Source: Shewanella kaireitica (GTDB lineage Bacteria > Pseudomonadota > Gammaproteobacteria > Enterobacterales > Shewanellaceae). From it: DNA of 64,000 nucleotides. Position 1 is the first letter of the stretch. The number at the start of each line of letters is the position of its first letter. Positions 36,401 through 45,851 of this stretch are shown here, in pieces. Where the stretch lies: positions 533,500-597,499 of the forward strand of contig NZ_JAKIKQ010000001.1 in NCBI RefSeq assembly GCF_023284045.1. Reading direction: 5' to 3'. A program made the position numbers and the translations under genes. The notes under the pieces are model-generated. The model was not told the DNA's origin. It worked only from the letters and a program-made list of their open reading frames with translations, and searched no databases.

Positions 36401-36420
36401 AGTCACGACATAACGTGACT
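36401..36420. promoter_or_regulatory. Inverted repeat upstream of the PAS/sigma-54 activator
   Basis: AGTCACG and CGTGACT flank ACATAA. It lies 58 bp upstream of the activator ATG, and TCACGACATA is shared with the repeat upstream of ccoG (34839-34872). Best read as an autoregulatory site. Confidence 0.6.
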
Positions 36421-36575
36421 ATATTAATCGAGGTAAGTGTAAGATTATTGTCTAAGTGAATATTTGCTGGTGACTTGTTTTTATTAGTGATGAAAAGATA
36501 ATTGAACAGGGCAGGTAAGCATATATTAAGTTAAAATGGTACTTGTTGAGTCTTTACTGAGTTTTGAGCCTGATT

Positions 36576-36953
36576 ATGGAATACGATTTTTTGCGCAATA
36601 CAATAACCGGTACTGCATTTGCGCGGTTTAGTATGGATCATGAAGCGTTAGGTTTTTGGTTGTCTGAAGAGCTAGGTGATAATGCCGAAAAACATGTTGA
36701 TATTTGTCAGCATATTGAAAAATTACAAGCTAGCCAACTAAGTGACTGGCGTCTCGTTGGGAAGGCACTCTCTATTGAGTTAGATCGTGAGCAGGCTAGG
36801 ATCTTTGCAAATAATATCGCCGAAGGTGACTGTGATGATGTTGAAATGGATGAGTCGATGTCATTTTATGATGGTGAGTCAGAAGCTTTTTGCGGACTAG
36901 AAGATTTTTACGATGTATTGATTAATTGGCGGAAATTTTTAGATGAACGCTAA
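36576..36953 (+). CDS. yacL: YacL-family (UPF0231) protein
   Basis: 125 residues, matching E. coli YacL along its length: MEYDFLRNTITGTAFARFSMDHEALGFWLSEEL at the start, an internal helix, then ESMSFYDGESEAFCGLEDFYDVLINWRKFL at the end. Acidic, cytoplasmic, function unknown. The ATG at 36576 is chosen from family alignment; four extra upstream codons are possible. It ends before a bidirectional terminator shared with narP. Confidence 0.9.
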   Translation: MEYDFLRNTITGTAFARFSMDHEALGFWLSEELGDNAEKHVDICQHIEKLQASQLSDWRLVGKALSIELDREQARIFANNIAEGDCDDVEMDESMSFYDGESEAFCGLEDFYDVLINWRKFLDER

Positions 36954-36984
36954 TGATGTAATTTATGTCAGTTAAGCACTAAAG

Positions 36985-37008
36985 AAAAGGCAGCCTAGGC
37001 TGCCTTTT
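36985..37008. terminator. Bidirectional terminator between yacL and narP
   Basis: AAAAGGCAGCC-TA-GGCTGCCTTTT, an 11-bp perfect stem with A and U runs on both sides, lying between convergent yacL and narP. Confidence 0.88.
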
Positions 37009-37031
37009 ATTATTTAGTTTTGAGTAGATAA

Positions 37032-37661
37032 CTACTGGTTAAGGTATCTAACTGCCATCTCTGTACGAGATTTTGCGTTTGCTTTACGCAGTAAGTTCTT
37101 TACATGCACCTTGACGGTACCTTCACTAATATGCAGTTGCTCAGCAACGACGCGGTTGCTTTGGCCCTCTGCGAGGTGTTGCAGAATTTCTAGCTCTCTT
37201 GGCGTTAGGTTTTCAATCCATTCCTGTTCGTTGACAGAGCTATTTAGCTCTGACAAATACTCTTTCACATTATCGCTAATAATGCGGTGTCCAAGCATAG
37301 CATTTTTAAGCATGTCGAGCAGTAGATCTGGCTCGGTATCCTTTAGCAGATAACCATCAGCGCCCGCTCTTACAAGCCTAATCACATCTTGCTTAGCATC
37401 GGAAACGGTCAAAATGACAATACGCGAGGTGACCCCTTCTTGCCGCAATGCATTGAGCGTATCTAAGCCTGTCATCCCTTTCATATTCAAATCGAGTAGT
37501 ACGATATCAGGTTCATTTTCAGCAACTGCTGAAAGTGCATCTAGGCCACTTCCTGCTTCACCGAACAGAGTAAAATCTGAATCTGAAGTAATAAGCTGAC
37601 AGATCCCACGACGTAAAAGTGGATGATCGTCAATAACGAGTACTGAATAAGGCTTACCCAT
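37032..37661 (-). CDS. narP: NarP, nitrate/nitrite response regulator
   Basis: 209 residues. Receiver domain with acidic DD pocket (VIDDHP), phospho-acceptor Asp57 (IVLLDLNMKG) and the conserved Lys in YLLKD; C-terminal LuxR/NarL-type helix-turn-helix (LTPRELEILQHLAEGQSNRVVAEQLHISEGTVKVHVKNLLRK). It binds TACYYMT heptamers, one pair of which lies upstream of nrfA. It is second in the narQ-narP unit, 87 bp after narQ. Confidence 0.93.
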   Translation of the reverse strand: MGKPYSVLVIDDHPLLRRGICQLITSDSDFTLFGEAGSGLDALSAVAENEPDIVLLDLNMKGMTGLDTLNALRQEGVTSRIVILTVSDAKQDVIRLVRAGADGYLLKDTEPDLLLDMLKNAMLGHRIISDNVKEYLSELNSSVNEQEWIENLTPRELEILQHLAEGQSNRVVAEQLHISEGTVKVHVKNLLRKANAKSRTEMAVRYLNQ

Positions 37662-37748
37662 TTAAAGGCCTCCTGCTGAGGTAAATTTGTAATTCGTTAA
37701 AATATGCATCTGCTATGCCTTATGAGCCTGTTCTATAAGCTAATAGTT

Positions 37749-39452
37749 TTATACAGGTTCTTGTTGAGGCGGGAAAGTTAAGGACACTGTGGCGCCACCT
37801 TCCACATTTTGATTAAATTCTACCACACCTGAAAGGCGACTGGCGCGCTCATGCATGATCCCTAAGCCAAAATGTTGGTCTCTCTCTTTGAGCTTTTCGA
37901 TACCTACGCCATCATCACTGATATCGATAATCACTTTTTCGTCACTGATCTTCTGACAACTAATATGAATATGCTTCGCTTTAGCATGCTTTACTGCATT
38001 AAGCGTTGCTTCTCGAGTGAGTTGAAGGATATGAATATGCTGATGTGCGCCGAGCAATTGTACCGGAAGCTTATAGTCTAAGGTTATTTCGGCATCAGTT
38101 TGGCCACGAAGTTGTTCGATCATAGCTTCTATAGCATGGCCTAGGTTGGGGTCTTTAATGGTTAGTCTAAAGGTTGATAATAACTCCCTAAGCTGAACAT
38201 AGGCGGTATTTACCCCTTCATTTATTTCTTGTAACTGTTCTGCTGCTCGGGGGCTCTTAGAGGTTTTGTCTAACTCTTTGGACAGTAGGTTAACTTGGAT
38301 TTTTAAAAATGACAGTAACTGGCCCAATGAATCATGCAACTCACGAGCAATGACGCCTCGCTCCTCCATCAATGCTAATTGTTGTCTTTGCTCTCCAGCA
38401 TTATGGATAACCATAGAGCGCGCAAGCATAATGGCAAAGTTACTATAAAGTGCGGTTGAGAAGGGTTGCTTTGAGTTCACCTCTAAATAGCCTAGGTTGC
38501 TCTGCTCGAACTGCAGCGCAAACTTTTGTGTGCTTTTAACATCACGCGGCCACTCCCCTTGTGCGTCGATGATATATTGCACCTGTTCATCCTCGACTAT
38601 CACTAGCCTCAAGTTGATATCGGGATTATGGCTCTGCAACTGATTTATTGCATCGGTTAGTGTACTTATGTCTAATTTACTTGAATGTAACATCACCACA
38701 TTATCGTAGAGTAATTTCAATTCGTTGTTAGCACGGGTGAGGGCAATCGTTTTCTCTTGAACTTGAGACTCGAGTCCCTGATATACACTGGCAAGCTTTT
38801 TAATTGTGGTATCGAGAGCGCTGCTTAATGCACTCAATTCGATATACTCTGTTTTAGGCATGACTACATTAAAATTACCTTGTGAAATTGTATCTGCAGC
38901 CTGCATCAATTGTTGCAAAGGCTTAACAACTTTGCGTTTGGCTATTCTGACGGTGACAAAGGCAATGAGTAACATTATAGCCAAACCGGTTATTTGACTA
39001 ATGGCGAGCATTTTTAGTTTAAAGGCGGCGTGTTGCTCTGTCTCTAGTACAAATAGATCAATGGTGTCGACAAAGTCTTTTAGCGCTGCCGCGTATAGCC
39101 GAGAGTTTTCGGACTCGATGTAATAGCGCATAATTTGCCATTTATCGATGACGGCTAAGTATTTGTCTTTAAGATCTTGGGGGGTGTACCAAGTTAGCGA
39201 TGCTCTAAGTGCTTGAGAGTTTAGTGTATTTTCAAACTCCGCAATTTTATCTGAGGCGGATTCACTACCAGAGTTTGCATAAAACATGAGTCGGTAACTC
39301 TGCATACGAAGTGAACCAGATGCATTAATTGCTCTAGCATCGCCCAAGCTATATGAGAGATTTACAATAGCAAAAATGGCAAGACCACTAGAGAGTAATA
39401 TCAGCGTCAACATGAATCCCCATATTGCCGATGTAAGTCTGCCTTTTTTCAT
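37749..39452 (-). CDS. narQ: NarQ, nitrate/nitrite sensor histidine kinase
   Basis: 567 residues. Two membrane segments (about 10-30 and 147-168) flank a periplasmic domain starting with the P-box-like NASGSLRMQSYRL that binds nitrate/nitrite. A HAMP domain, a coiled coil and a GAF-like central module follow, then a HisKA_3 dimerisation region with the phospho-accepting His in ARELHDSLGQLLSFLKIQ and an HATPase_c domain (TREATLNAVKHAKAKHI, ISDDGVGI, GLGIMHERASRL). Signals through NarP. Divergent from nrfA with 240 bp between. Confidence 0.93.
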   Translation of the reverse strand: MKKGRLTSAIWGFMLTLILLSSGLAIFAIVNLSYSLGDARAINASGSLRMQSYRLMFYANSGSESASDKIAEFENTLNSQALRASLTWYTPQDLKDKYLAVIDKWQIMRYYIESENSRLYAAALKDFVDTIDLFVLETEQHAAFKLKMLAISQITGLAIMLLIAFVTVRIAKRKVVKPLQQLMQAADTISQGNFNVVMPKTEYIELSALSSALDTTIKKLASVYQGLESQVQEKTIALTRANNELKLLYDNVVMLHSSKLDISTLTDAINQLQSHNPDINLRLVIVEDEQVQYIIDAQGEWPRDVKSTQKFALQFEQSNLGYLEVNSKQPFSTALYSNFAIMLARSMVIHNAGEQRQQLALMEERGVIARELHDSLGQLLSFLKIQVNLLSKELDKTSKSPRAAEQLQEINEGVNTAYVQLRELLSTFRLTIKDPNLGHAIEAMIEQLRGQTDAEITLDYKLPVQLLGAHQHIHILQLTREATLNAVKHAKAKHIHISCQKISDEKVIIDISDDGVGIEKLKERDQHFGLGIMHERASRLSGVVEFNQNVEGGATVSLTFPPQQEPV

Positions 39453-39568
39453 TCAAAAACTCTCAATTATTGGATTTATGTGCTATTCGTTTATAGCGGT
39501 TCTACATTAGTGGTTGATTGAATACATTAACAAAAACATAAAAGTGTGAGCAACAACACGTTCACATG

Positions 39569-39582
39569 TTGATCTAACGCAA
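39569..39582. promoter_or_regulatory. FNR/CRP-like site upstream of nrfA
   Basis: TTGAT-CTAA-CGCAA matches the FNR consensus at 8 of 10 positions; TGTGA-N6-ACACG, a weak CRP-like match, lies just upstream at 39545-39560. In Shewanella, CRP and the FNR homologue EtrA influence nrfA. Low certainty. Confidence 0.35.
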
Positions 39583-39595
39583 GTTTTACATTGGA

Positions 39596-39611
39596 TACCC
39601 CCTAAGGGGTA
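39596..39611. promoter_or_regulatory. NarP 7-2-7 site upstream of nrfA
   Basis: TACCCCC-TA-AGGGGTA is a near-perfect inverted pair of NarL/NarP heptamers (TACYYMT) with the 2-bp spacing that NarP requires. It lies 82 bp before the nrfA ATG, between narQ and nrfA, so it explains nitrate/nitrite control of nrfA and perhaps narQP feedback. Confidence 0.85.
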
Positions 39612-39692
39612 TGTTTTTGTATTAAATAAGAGTCTAACTTCAACCTTGCAATAGGTGGGGCTATAAAGATTATAAAGTAATATGGAGATGAG

Positions 39693-41096
39693 ATGGTGAG
39701 AACATTAACTAAAAAGACTTTTGCACTTAGTGCAATGGTTGTTGCTAGCTTACTAGCTGGTAGCACATTCGCAAGTGATAAAACTGAACCTCGTAACGAA
39801 GTTTACAAGAACAAGTTCAAGAATCAATATGAGACTTGGCATGACACTTCAGAAAGCAAAGAAATTGTAGATATGCTTGAAGAAGTACCTAGCCTAGTTG
39901 TTCTTTGGGCAGGTTATGGTTTTGCTAAAGACTATAACGCTCCTCGTGGTCACATGTACGCAGTTACAGACGTACGTAATACGCTTCGTACTGGCGCACC
40001 GACTTCAGCTGAAGATGGTCCAATGCCAATGGCATGTTGGTCTTGTAAGAGCCCAGACGTACCTCGTATGATCGAAGAGCAAGGTGAAGATGGTTACTTC
40101 ACTGGCAAGTGGGCTAAAGGCGGCCCTGAAATCGTTAACGCTCTTGGCTGTGGCGATTGTCACGTAAAAGGCTCTTCTAAGCTACGTATCTCTCGTCCAT
40201 TCGCTGAACGCGCAATGGAAACACTTGGCACTCCATTTGATAAAGCGTCTAAGAAAGACAAGCAGTCAATGGTTTGTGGTCAGTGTCACGTAGAGTACTA
40301 CTTCGAGAAGACTAAAGATAAGAAAGGCTTTGTTAAATTCCCTTGGGATATGGGCACCACTGTTGAACAGATGGAAGCTTACTATGACAACATGGAATTC
40401 TCTGACTGGACTCACGCTGTTTCTAAAACGCCAATGCTTAAAGCACAGCATCCAGGCTATGAAACTTGGCAGTTAGGTGTTCACGGTAAGAACAACGTAA
40501 GTTGTACTGACTGTCACATGCCTAAAGTTAAGAGTGACAAAGGCCGTAAATTTACTGATCACAAAGTGGGTAACCCATTCGATCGCTTTGAAGAAACTTG
40601 TGCAACTTGTCACGAGCAAAGCAAAGAGTTCATGGTTAACCTAACTGAAGAGCGTAAGCATAAAGTTGCTGACCTTAAAGAGCGTGCTGAAACTCAGCTA
40701 GTTAAAGCTCACTTCGAAGCAAAAGCTGCTTGGGATGCGGGTGCTACTGAAGCTGAAATGAAGCCTATCCTTATGGATATCCGTCATTCACAATGGCGCT
40801 GGGACTACGCAACTGCATCACACGGTGTTGCTGCTCACGCTGCTGATGAAGCTCTTCGTGTACTAGGTACTGCGGTAGATAAAGCTGCTGACGCACGCAT
40901 CAAGCTTGCTCAACTACTTGCTGCTAAAGGCGTTAAGCAACCAATTGCTTACCCAGACACTTCTACCAAAGCTAAAGCTCAAGCAGCTCTAGGTATGGAT
41001 ATGAAGAAGATGAATGCTGATAAAGCTGAATTCAAGAAAACGATGTTACCTAAGTGGGATGCAGAAGCTGAAAAGCGTGAAGCGACTTACAAGTAA
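39693..41096 (+). CDS. nrfA: NrfA, pentahaem cytochrome c nitrite reductase (ammonia-forming)
   Basis: 467 residues. Periplasmic enzyme reducing nitrite to ammonium with six electrons. Cleavable signal ([18 protein letters not shown]^S). The active-site haem has the diagnostic CWSCK (115-119), and four ordinary sites follow: CGDCH, CGQCH, CTDCH and [21 protein letters not shown] and the distal [14 protein letters not shown] and [11 protein letters not shown] blocks are typical. GGAG lies 6 nt before the ATG. No nrfBCDEFG follow; a terminator closes the gene, as in Shewanella, where CymA donates electrons. Confidence 0.97.
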   Translation: MVRTLTKKTFALSAMVVASLLAGSTFASDKTEPRNEVYKNKFKNQYETWHDTSESKEIVDMLEEVPSLVVLWAGYGFAKDYNAPRGHMYAVTDVRNTLRTGAPTSAEDGPMPMACWSCKSPDVPRMIEEQGEDGYFTGKWAKGGPEIVNALGCGDCHVKGSSKLRISRPFAERAMETLGTPFDKASKKDKQSMVCGQCHVEYYFEKTKDKKGFVKFPWDMGTTVEQMEAYYDNMEFSDWTHAVSKTPMLKAQHPGYETWQLGVHGKNNVSCTDCHMPKVKSDKGRKFTDHKVGNPFDRFEETCATCHEQSKEFMVNLTEERKHKVADLKERAETQLVKAHFEAKAAWDAGATEAEMKPILMDIRHSQWRWDYATASHGVAAHAADEALRVLGTAVDKAADARIKLAQLLAAKGVKQPIAYPDTSTKAKAQAALGMDMKKMNADKAEFKKTMLPKWDAEAEKREATYK

Positions 41097-41137
41097 CAGC
41101 TAATATATAGCTAAGTTTTCTCTGCATAGCTCTATTG

Positions 41138-41168
41138 TAAAAAAGCCCTCATTATGAGGGCTTTTTTT
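41138..41168 (+). terminator. Terminator after nrfA
   Basis: AAAAGCCCTCA-TTA-TGAGGGCTTTT with a following U run; also usable by the convergent hydrolase gene. Confidence 0.9.
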
Positions 41169-41205
41169 ATGCGTCAAAAATTGTTTAGCCTTCTGTTAAA
41201 CACCG

Positions 41206-41748
41206 CTATTTAATTAACGCTAATAATGCTTTAAAGCGCTCGCCTATTGCTTCATGCTGCAATTCGAATAGCAATGACTCTACATTTGTTTTTAGCGCGC
41301 CATGTTCCTGCATCATCTCTATACCTAACTGTTTATTCTCAGGTGTTCTCGAAGACATAGCATCGACGATTAAGTGTGTAGGGTAAGCATTGTCGAGAAG
41401 GTCCATACAGGTCTGATAGACACAAACATGAGTTTCTATCCCTGCTACCAATATATGTTTCTGTCCCATAGCGGAAAGCTTTGCTCTAAATTTAGGGCAT
41501 TGCCAGCCACTAAAGTGCTGCTTTGCAATTGGCTCTGTGGTTCGTATCAACTCTGTGGCGAGTACGTCAGTTGTCGCACCAAGCTTATCCGGAAGTTGCT
41601 CTAGCCATAAAATAGGTATGTCGAATAACTGTACCCCTTTTATCAATATGGTCAGTTTTTGGTGTAGTGCTTCACTTTGATGCATCACTCGTGCGAGTTG
41701 CCCTTGCACGTCCACAACAACTAATACGCAATCTTCAGGTTTCAACAT
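41206..41748 (-). CDS. Isochorismatase-like cysteine hydrolase (YcaC type)
   Basis: 180 residues with the isochorismatase/nicotinamidase fold: catalytic Asp in VVVDVQGQLARVMHQ, a Lys candidate in KQHFSGW, the cis-peptide region and nucleophile in VAGIETHVCVYQTCMDLL, and the C-terminal SSRTPENKQLGIEMMQEHGA typical of YcaC-like hydrolases. The substrate is unknown for this subgroup. Monocistronic, convergent with nrfA. Confidence 0.87.
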   Translation of the reverse strand: MLKPEDCVLVVVDVQGQLARVMHQSEALHQKLTILIKGVQLFDIPILWLEQLPDKLGATTDVLATELIRTTEPIAKQHFSGWQCPKFRAKLSAMGQKHILVAGIETHVCVYQTCMDLLDNAYPTHLIVDAMSSRTPENKQLGIEMMQEHGALKTNVESLLFELQHEAIGERFKALLALIK

Positions 41749-41870
41749 TCAAGGTCCTTGGTACTTGTGGATTATTTGCACTAGTACAACCCAAATCTGT
41801 GTCGCAGCCAATAGGCGATAAGTCTAAGCCGTAATGACTGTGCCTTATGGCAGTGCAGTCGCTGCATAAA

Positions 41871-41887
41871 TGCACTCGATTGGTGCA
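41871..41887. promoter_or_regulatory. NtrC-binding site upstream of glnK
   Basis: TGCACT-CGATT-GGTGCA fits the NtrC (NRI) consensus TGCACC-N5-GGTGCA with one mismatch. A second weaker palindrome, TGCAGTCGCTGCA, lies at 41854-41866. The site is about 98 bp upstream of the predicted sigma-54 start, a normal enhancer distance. Confidence 0.8.
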
Positions 41888-41936
41888 TTTAAATTCCTTC
41901 TAACATGAGTGTTATTCTCTATCTATATGTTTTTAA

Positions 41937-42347
<411 letters not shown>

Positions 42348-42359
42348 AGGGGTAGGGAA

Positions 42360-43610
42360 ATGGACGATTTAACTAAACTTGGATTAACGGTAACAGAGCT
42401 ACGTTTCGCTCTGGATACTTTTTATTTTTTGATCTCCGGTGCGCTAGTGATGTGGATGGCGGCAGGTTTTGCCATGTTAGAAGCGGGACTTGTTCGCTCA
42501 AAAAACACCACTGAGATTTTAACTAAGAACGTCTGCTTATATTCAATTGCATGTGTAATGTATCTAATCGTTGGTTACAACATTATGTATGTAGATAATG
42601 GGGAGGGTGGATGGTTACCCTCATTTGGTTCTCTGATTGGTTCACAAGCGGATGGTGCAGATCATGCGCTTGAGTCGGATTTCTTCTTCCAAGTGGTATT
42701 TGTGGCAACTGCCATGTCGATCGTATCTGGTGCTGTGGCTGAACGTATGAAGCTATGGGCATTCTTGGCATTTTCAGTGTTTATGACTGCAGTTATCTAC
42801 CCTGTTGAAGGCTACTGGACTTGGGGCGGCGGCTTCTTATCTGAAGCTGGTTTTGTTGATTTTGCTGGAAGTGGCATTGTGCATATGGCTGGTGCTGCAG
42901 CGGCTATTTCGGGAGTATTGTTACTTGGTGCTCGAAAAGGTAAGTATGGTGCAAACGGGCAGGTGAATCCGATCCCAGGCTCCAACTTGCCTATGGCAAC
43001 CTTAGGTATGTTTATTTTGTGGATGGGTTGGTTTGGCTTTAATGGTGGTTCACAGTTATTGCTATCGGACGCTGAGAATGCAAGTGCTGTGGCAAAGATA
43101 TTTGTTAATACCAACTCTGCTGCGGCGTTTGGTGCGATATCGGCCTTAATAGTATGTCGACTCATTTGGGGGAAAGCTGACTTAACAATGATCTTAAATG
43201 GAGCTTTGGCTGGATTAGTGGCAATTACGGCGGATCCATTATCGCCGTCGCTAGCTATGGCTGGAGTTATCGGTATTGTTGCTGGCGGCGTGGTGGTGTT
43301 TTCGATTGTTGCCTTTGACCGAGTTAAAATTGATGATCCTGTAGGGGCTATCTCGGTACATGGTGTGGCAGGGCTATTAGGCTTAATGCTAGTACCGGTA
43401 TCGAATGCCGATGCATCTTTTATCACTCAGCTTTATGGCGCAGCGGTGATATTTGCATGGGTGTTCCTTGCTTCTACTGTTGTTTGGCTTGGCCTTAAAG
43501 CAACAATGGGGATCCGTGTTACTGAAGAGGAAGAGTATAACGGCATGGATGCTTCAGACTGTGGTATCGATGCGTACCCGGAGTTTGTTTCGGTAAAAAG
43601 TGGCAGCTAA
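42360..43610 (+). CDS. amtB: AmtB ammonium transporter
   Basis: 416 residues, about 11-12 membrane segments. Amt blocks: GFAMLEAGLVRSKNTTEIL, SGAVAERMKLWAF, YWTWGGGFLSEAGFVDFAGSGIVHMAGAAAAISG (first conserved pore His in DFAGSGIVHM), MGWFGFNGGSQ and DDPVGAISVHGVAGLLG with the second pore His. Forms a trimer that conducts ammonium into the cell under GlnK control. Followed by a strong terminator. Confidence 0.96.
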   Translation: MDDLTKLGLTVTELRFALDTFYFLISGALVMWMAAGFAMLEAGLVRSKNTTEILTKNVCLYSIACVMYLIVGYNIMYVDNGEGGWLPSFGSLIGSQADGADHALESDFFFQVVFVATAMSIVSGAVAERMKLWAFLAFSVFMTAVIYPVEGYWTWGGGFLSEAGFVDFAGSGIVHMAGAAAAISGVLLLGARKGKYGANGQVNPIPGSNLPMATLGMFILWMGWFGFNGGSQLLLSDAENASAVAKIFVNTNSAAAFGAISALIVCRLIWGKADLTMILNGALAGLVAITADPLSPSLAMAGVIGIVAGGVVVFSIVAFDRVKIDDPVGAISVHGVAGLLGLMLVPVSNADASFITQLYGAAVIFAWVFLASTVVWLGLKATMGIRVTEEEEYNGMDASDCGIDAYPEFVSVKSGS

Positions 43611-43625
43611 CTATTCACTGAGATG

Positions 43626-43656
43626 AAAAAAGCAGAGCTTAGGCTCTGCTTTTTTA
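43626..43656 (+). terminator. Terminator after amtB
   Basis: AAAAAGCAGAGC-TTAG-GCTCTGCTTTTT, a 12-bp perfect stem with U run. Confidence 0.92.
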
Positions 43657-43804
43657 TGGGGAAATGTTTTCTCTAAATATCCAGAATCAGTATCGCTACT
43701 AGAGATAGAAAGGGGAGGGGATAATATATGACCAATGGATTTGCACGAGTGTTAAGTATAGGATGGAGTTAACTTTATCTTAGGTATTACTTGGTGATAG
43801 ATTA

Positions 43805-44128
43805 ATGAAAAAAATCATAAATACCAGTTTACTATTGTTGTGCTTTAGTAGTTTTAGCGCAGCATCGGGTCAAGTGGTGGTGCGTAAATCCAGTGAACCA
43901 TTTGATGCTTTTGCTGTACGTGATCAAGTGCTATTGGAGCATGAGTGGCAAGAGTCGCTTAGGTTTCAACGTCAGATTCAAATCCTACAAGCGTTGCCGT
44001 TAGGTTGTTTACCTGTTGCGGTACCCTATCGCTATTTCAGCTGCGGTTCTCAATTCTATCGGCCTTATAGCTATCAAGATAAACAGCTTTATATAGAGAT
44101 AGATAAACCATCAGCAATAACGCCTTAA
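43805..44128 (+). CDS. Small exported protein, family not recognised
   Basis: 107 residues with a clear signal peptide (KKIINTSLLLLCFSSFSAASG) and a mature part of about 85 residues with two Cys (GCLPVAVPYRYFSCGS) likely to form a disulphide, and aromatic-rich segments (YRPYSYQDKQLYIEI). Probably periplasmic. It precedes a TPR lipoprotein gene by 124 bp, so a shared envelope role is possible. Confidence 0.6.
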   Translation: MKKIINTSLLLLCFSSFSAASGQVVVRKSSEPFDAFAVRDQVLLEHEWQESLRFQRQIQILQALPLGCLPVAVPYRYFSCGSQFYRPYSYQDKQLYIEIDKPSAITP

Positions 44129-44252
44129 TCTCTAGCTCTGGTTATTGACGGAGTTAGTAATACTTTTGGTTTACGATTTGTAACGTTTTTAGCCAAGTGC
44201 ACAAGTTATTCCTACTATGCTTATAGGTAAGGTTTTTTGTGTAGAGAGCGTT

Positions 44253-45422
44253 ATGAAGAAAGTATCAGCTCCCCTGTTATCTATGCTTTTATTATTGTTG
44301 CTTCAAGCTTGTACTTCAACCTCTGAACCAAGCAAACAGTATGCACTTGAAAGCTATTATCATGATGAACACTTCGATGCGATTCCAGAGCTTCCAGCGG
44401 CAGAGAGTCTTTTTTATTTATCAGATAGCGACCTTAAAAGCGTTCGTAGGGACTTTAATCGCTCCAAACTGTCTGCTACTAGCAGCACCATGGTTCATCA
44501 GTGGTTGGCAAATTATATTAACGCTCAAGATGGTGGATTTCGTTATGCCGATAACTTAACCCGCTCTGCCAGTGAAACCTTTAATGACAGAGAAGGTAAC
44601 TGTTTATCCCTAGTGTTACTAACCGCCGCTATAGCCGATGAGCTAGATGTAACGGTTCAATTCCAAGAGATTGACGTTCCACCTGTTTGGGACAAACAAG
44701 GGGGCTTTTATCTTGTAAATGGTCATATTAACCTTAAGTTACTGCCGCAAGAGCGGAGTAATAGCATTAACTTTTCTAGCGGTGCCATTCAAATCGATTT
44801 TTTACCCGAACGAGCAATGCAAGGCTATGACAAGCGTCGAGTGAGCCAGTCGATGGTGGCCTCAATGTATTACAATAATGTTGCTGCTGAAGCTTTGGTA
44901 AAGGGACAATATGATAAAGCGTATGGCTTATTAAAACTCAGTTTGCAGCAGGATAATCAATTCTTGCCAGCGATTAATACGCTAGCAGTGTTATATCGAT
45001 ATAAAGGTCTGATTGAAGAGGCTGAGGCTCTGTATAAATTAGCGTTAATCATCGATCCCGAAGATATGAATGCACTGTATAACTATGCGATTATTCTTGG
45101 AGAGCAAAATAGGCTTGATGAGTGGGCTGATGTGCACAAAGTGATGGAACTCGCTCGGATCCATAATCCTTATTATTACTACAGCATGGCGCAGCAAGCT
45201 TACTTCGATAAAGAGTATAAGCTCGCGTTAAACTGGTATAAAAAAGCGATTGATAAGGCCGATTATCGCCATGAATTCTATTTTGGTCTATCTAGAACAT
45301 ATTGGGCTACGGGTGATGAACGTCGAGCTCAAGTTAACATGGAGAAGGCATTATCGTTGTCCAACGACTTAAACAATAAGCATCGTTATCAATCAAAACT
45401 TCATGCAATGAGAAGTCATTAG
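44253..45422 (+). CDS. TPR-containing lipoprotein with transglutaminase-like segment
   Basis: 389 residues. Lipoprotein signal with lipobox LLLQACTS. The N-terminal half has a transglutaminase-like pattern (ASETFNDREGNCLSLVLLTAAIADELDVTVQFQEI, with Cys about residue 115, and a later NGHINLKL His). The C-terminal half holds at least three TPR units (ALVKGQYDKAYGLLKLSLQQD, TLAVLYRYKGLIEEAEALYKLALIIDPEDM, QQAYFDKEYKLALNWYKKAID). The ATG at 44253 has GAGAGCG upstream; the first ATG of the frame lies 12 codons earlier. Envelope scaffold or assembly factor (inference). Confidence 0.75.
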   Translation: MKKVSAPLLSMLLLLLLQACTSTSEPSKQYALESYYHDEHFDAIPELPAAESLFYLSDSDLKSVRRDFNRSKLSATSSTMVHQWLANYINAQDGGFRYADNLTRSASETFNDREGNCLSLVLLTAAIADELDVTVQFQEIDVPPVWDKQGGFYLVNGHINLKLLPQERSNSINFSSGAIQIDFLPERAMQGYDKRRVSQSMVASMYYNNVAAEALVKGQYDKAYGLLKLSLQQDNQFLPAINTLAVLYRYKGLIEEAEALYKLALIIDPEDMNALYNYAIILGEQNRLDEWADVHKVMELARIHNPYYYYSMAQQAYFDKEYKLALNWYKKAIDKADYRHEFYFGLSRTYWATGDERRAQVNMEKALSLSNDLNNKHRYQSKLHAMRSH

Positions 45423-45851
45423 CTTACTTGCTAATGACATCTATATTTTTATCGAAATGCAGTGCTCCCTAATGCTTGCCTTTCAAAGAGTAAATTTTGA
45501 TGTCCCCCAATAGAACAGCCACCATCACCGCCCAATTCGTTGATTTTTTCAGCTGGGGGCTGTCGCGATCCTGACTACAGGCAACATTTAATATACTTGT
45601 GCATGACTGTATTTGAGCACGTTATTAGTTAGTTGAAAGCATTATTGAATGTTTAGTGGGAATTAATTGGCTCTTTATAGAATGAAGATGGTGAAAGTTA
45701 CTTAAATTATATCTTTAAAAATAGATAGTTAAATTTATTTTATGTAATTTATAATTACTTGATTGCAATGAGAGGAGATACTGGATAAATTGAACGCAGT
45801 ATCGCAATCGAGAGATAAGAATTCACACGCTAGACGGAGCGCAGTATTACC
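45423..45851. other. 429-bp region upstream of aroG
   Basis: No gene or TyrR box of standard form seen. It is AT-rich in its right half (45660-45770), where the aroG promoter probably lies. The only ribosome-site candidate for aroG (GGAG at 45836-45839) is 12 nt from the ATG, an unusually long gap. ACAGCC and GGCTGT at 45517-45562 could pair weakly. Confidence 0.5.

Noticed and set aside
42812..43426. 204-codon minus-strand frame opposite amtB
   Set aside because: Antisense of a well-supported transporter; Pro/Thr-rich shadow composition.
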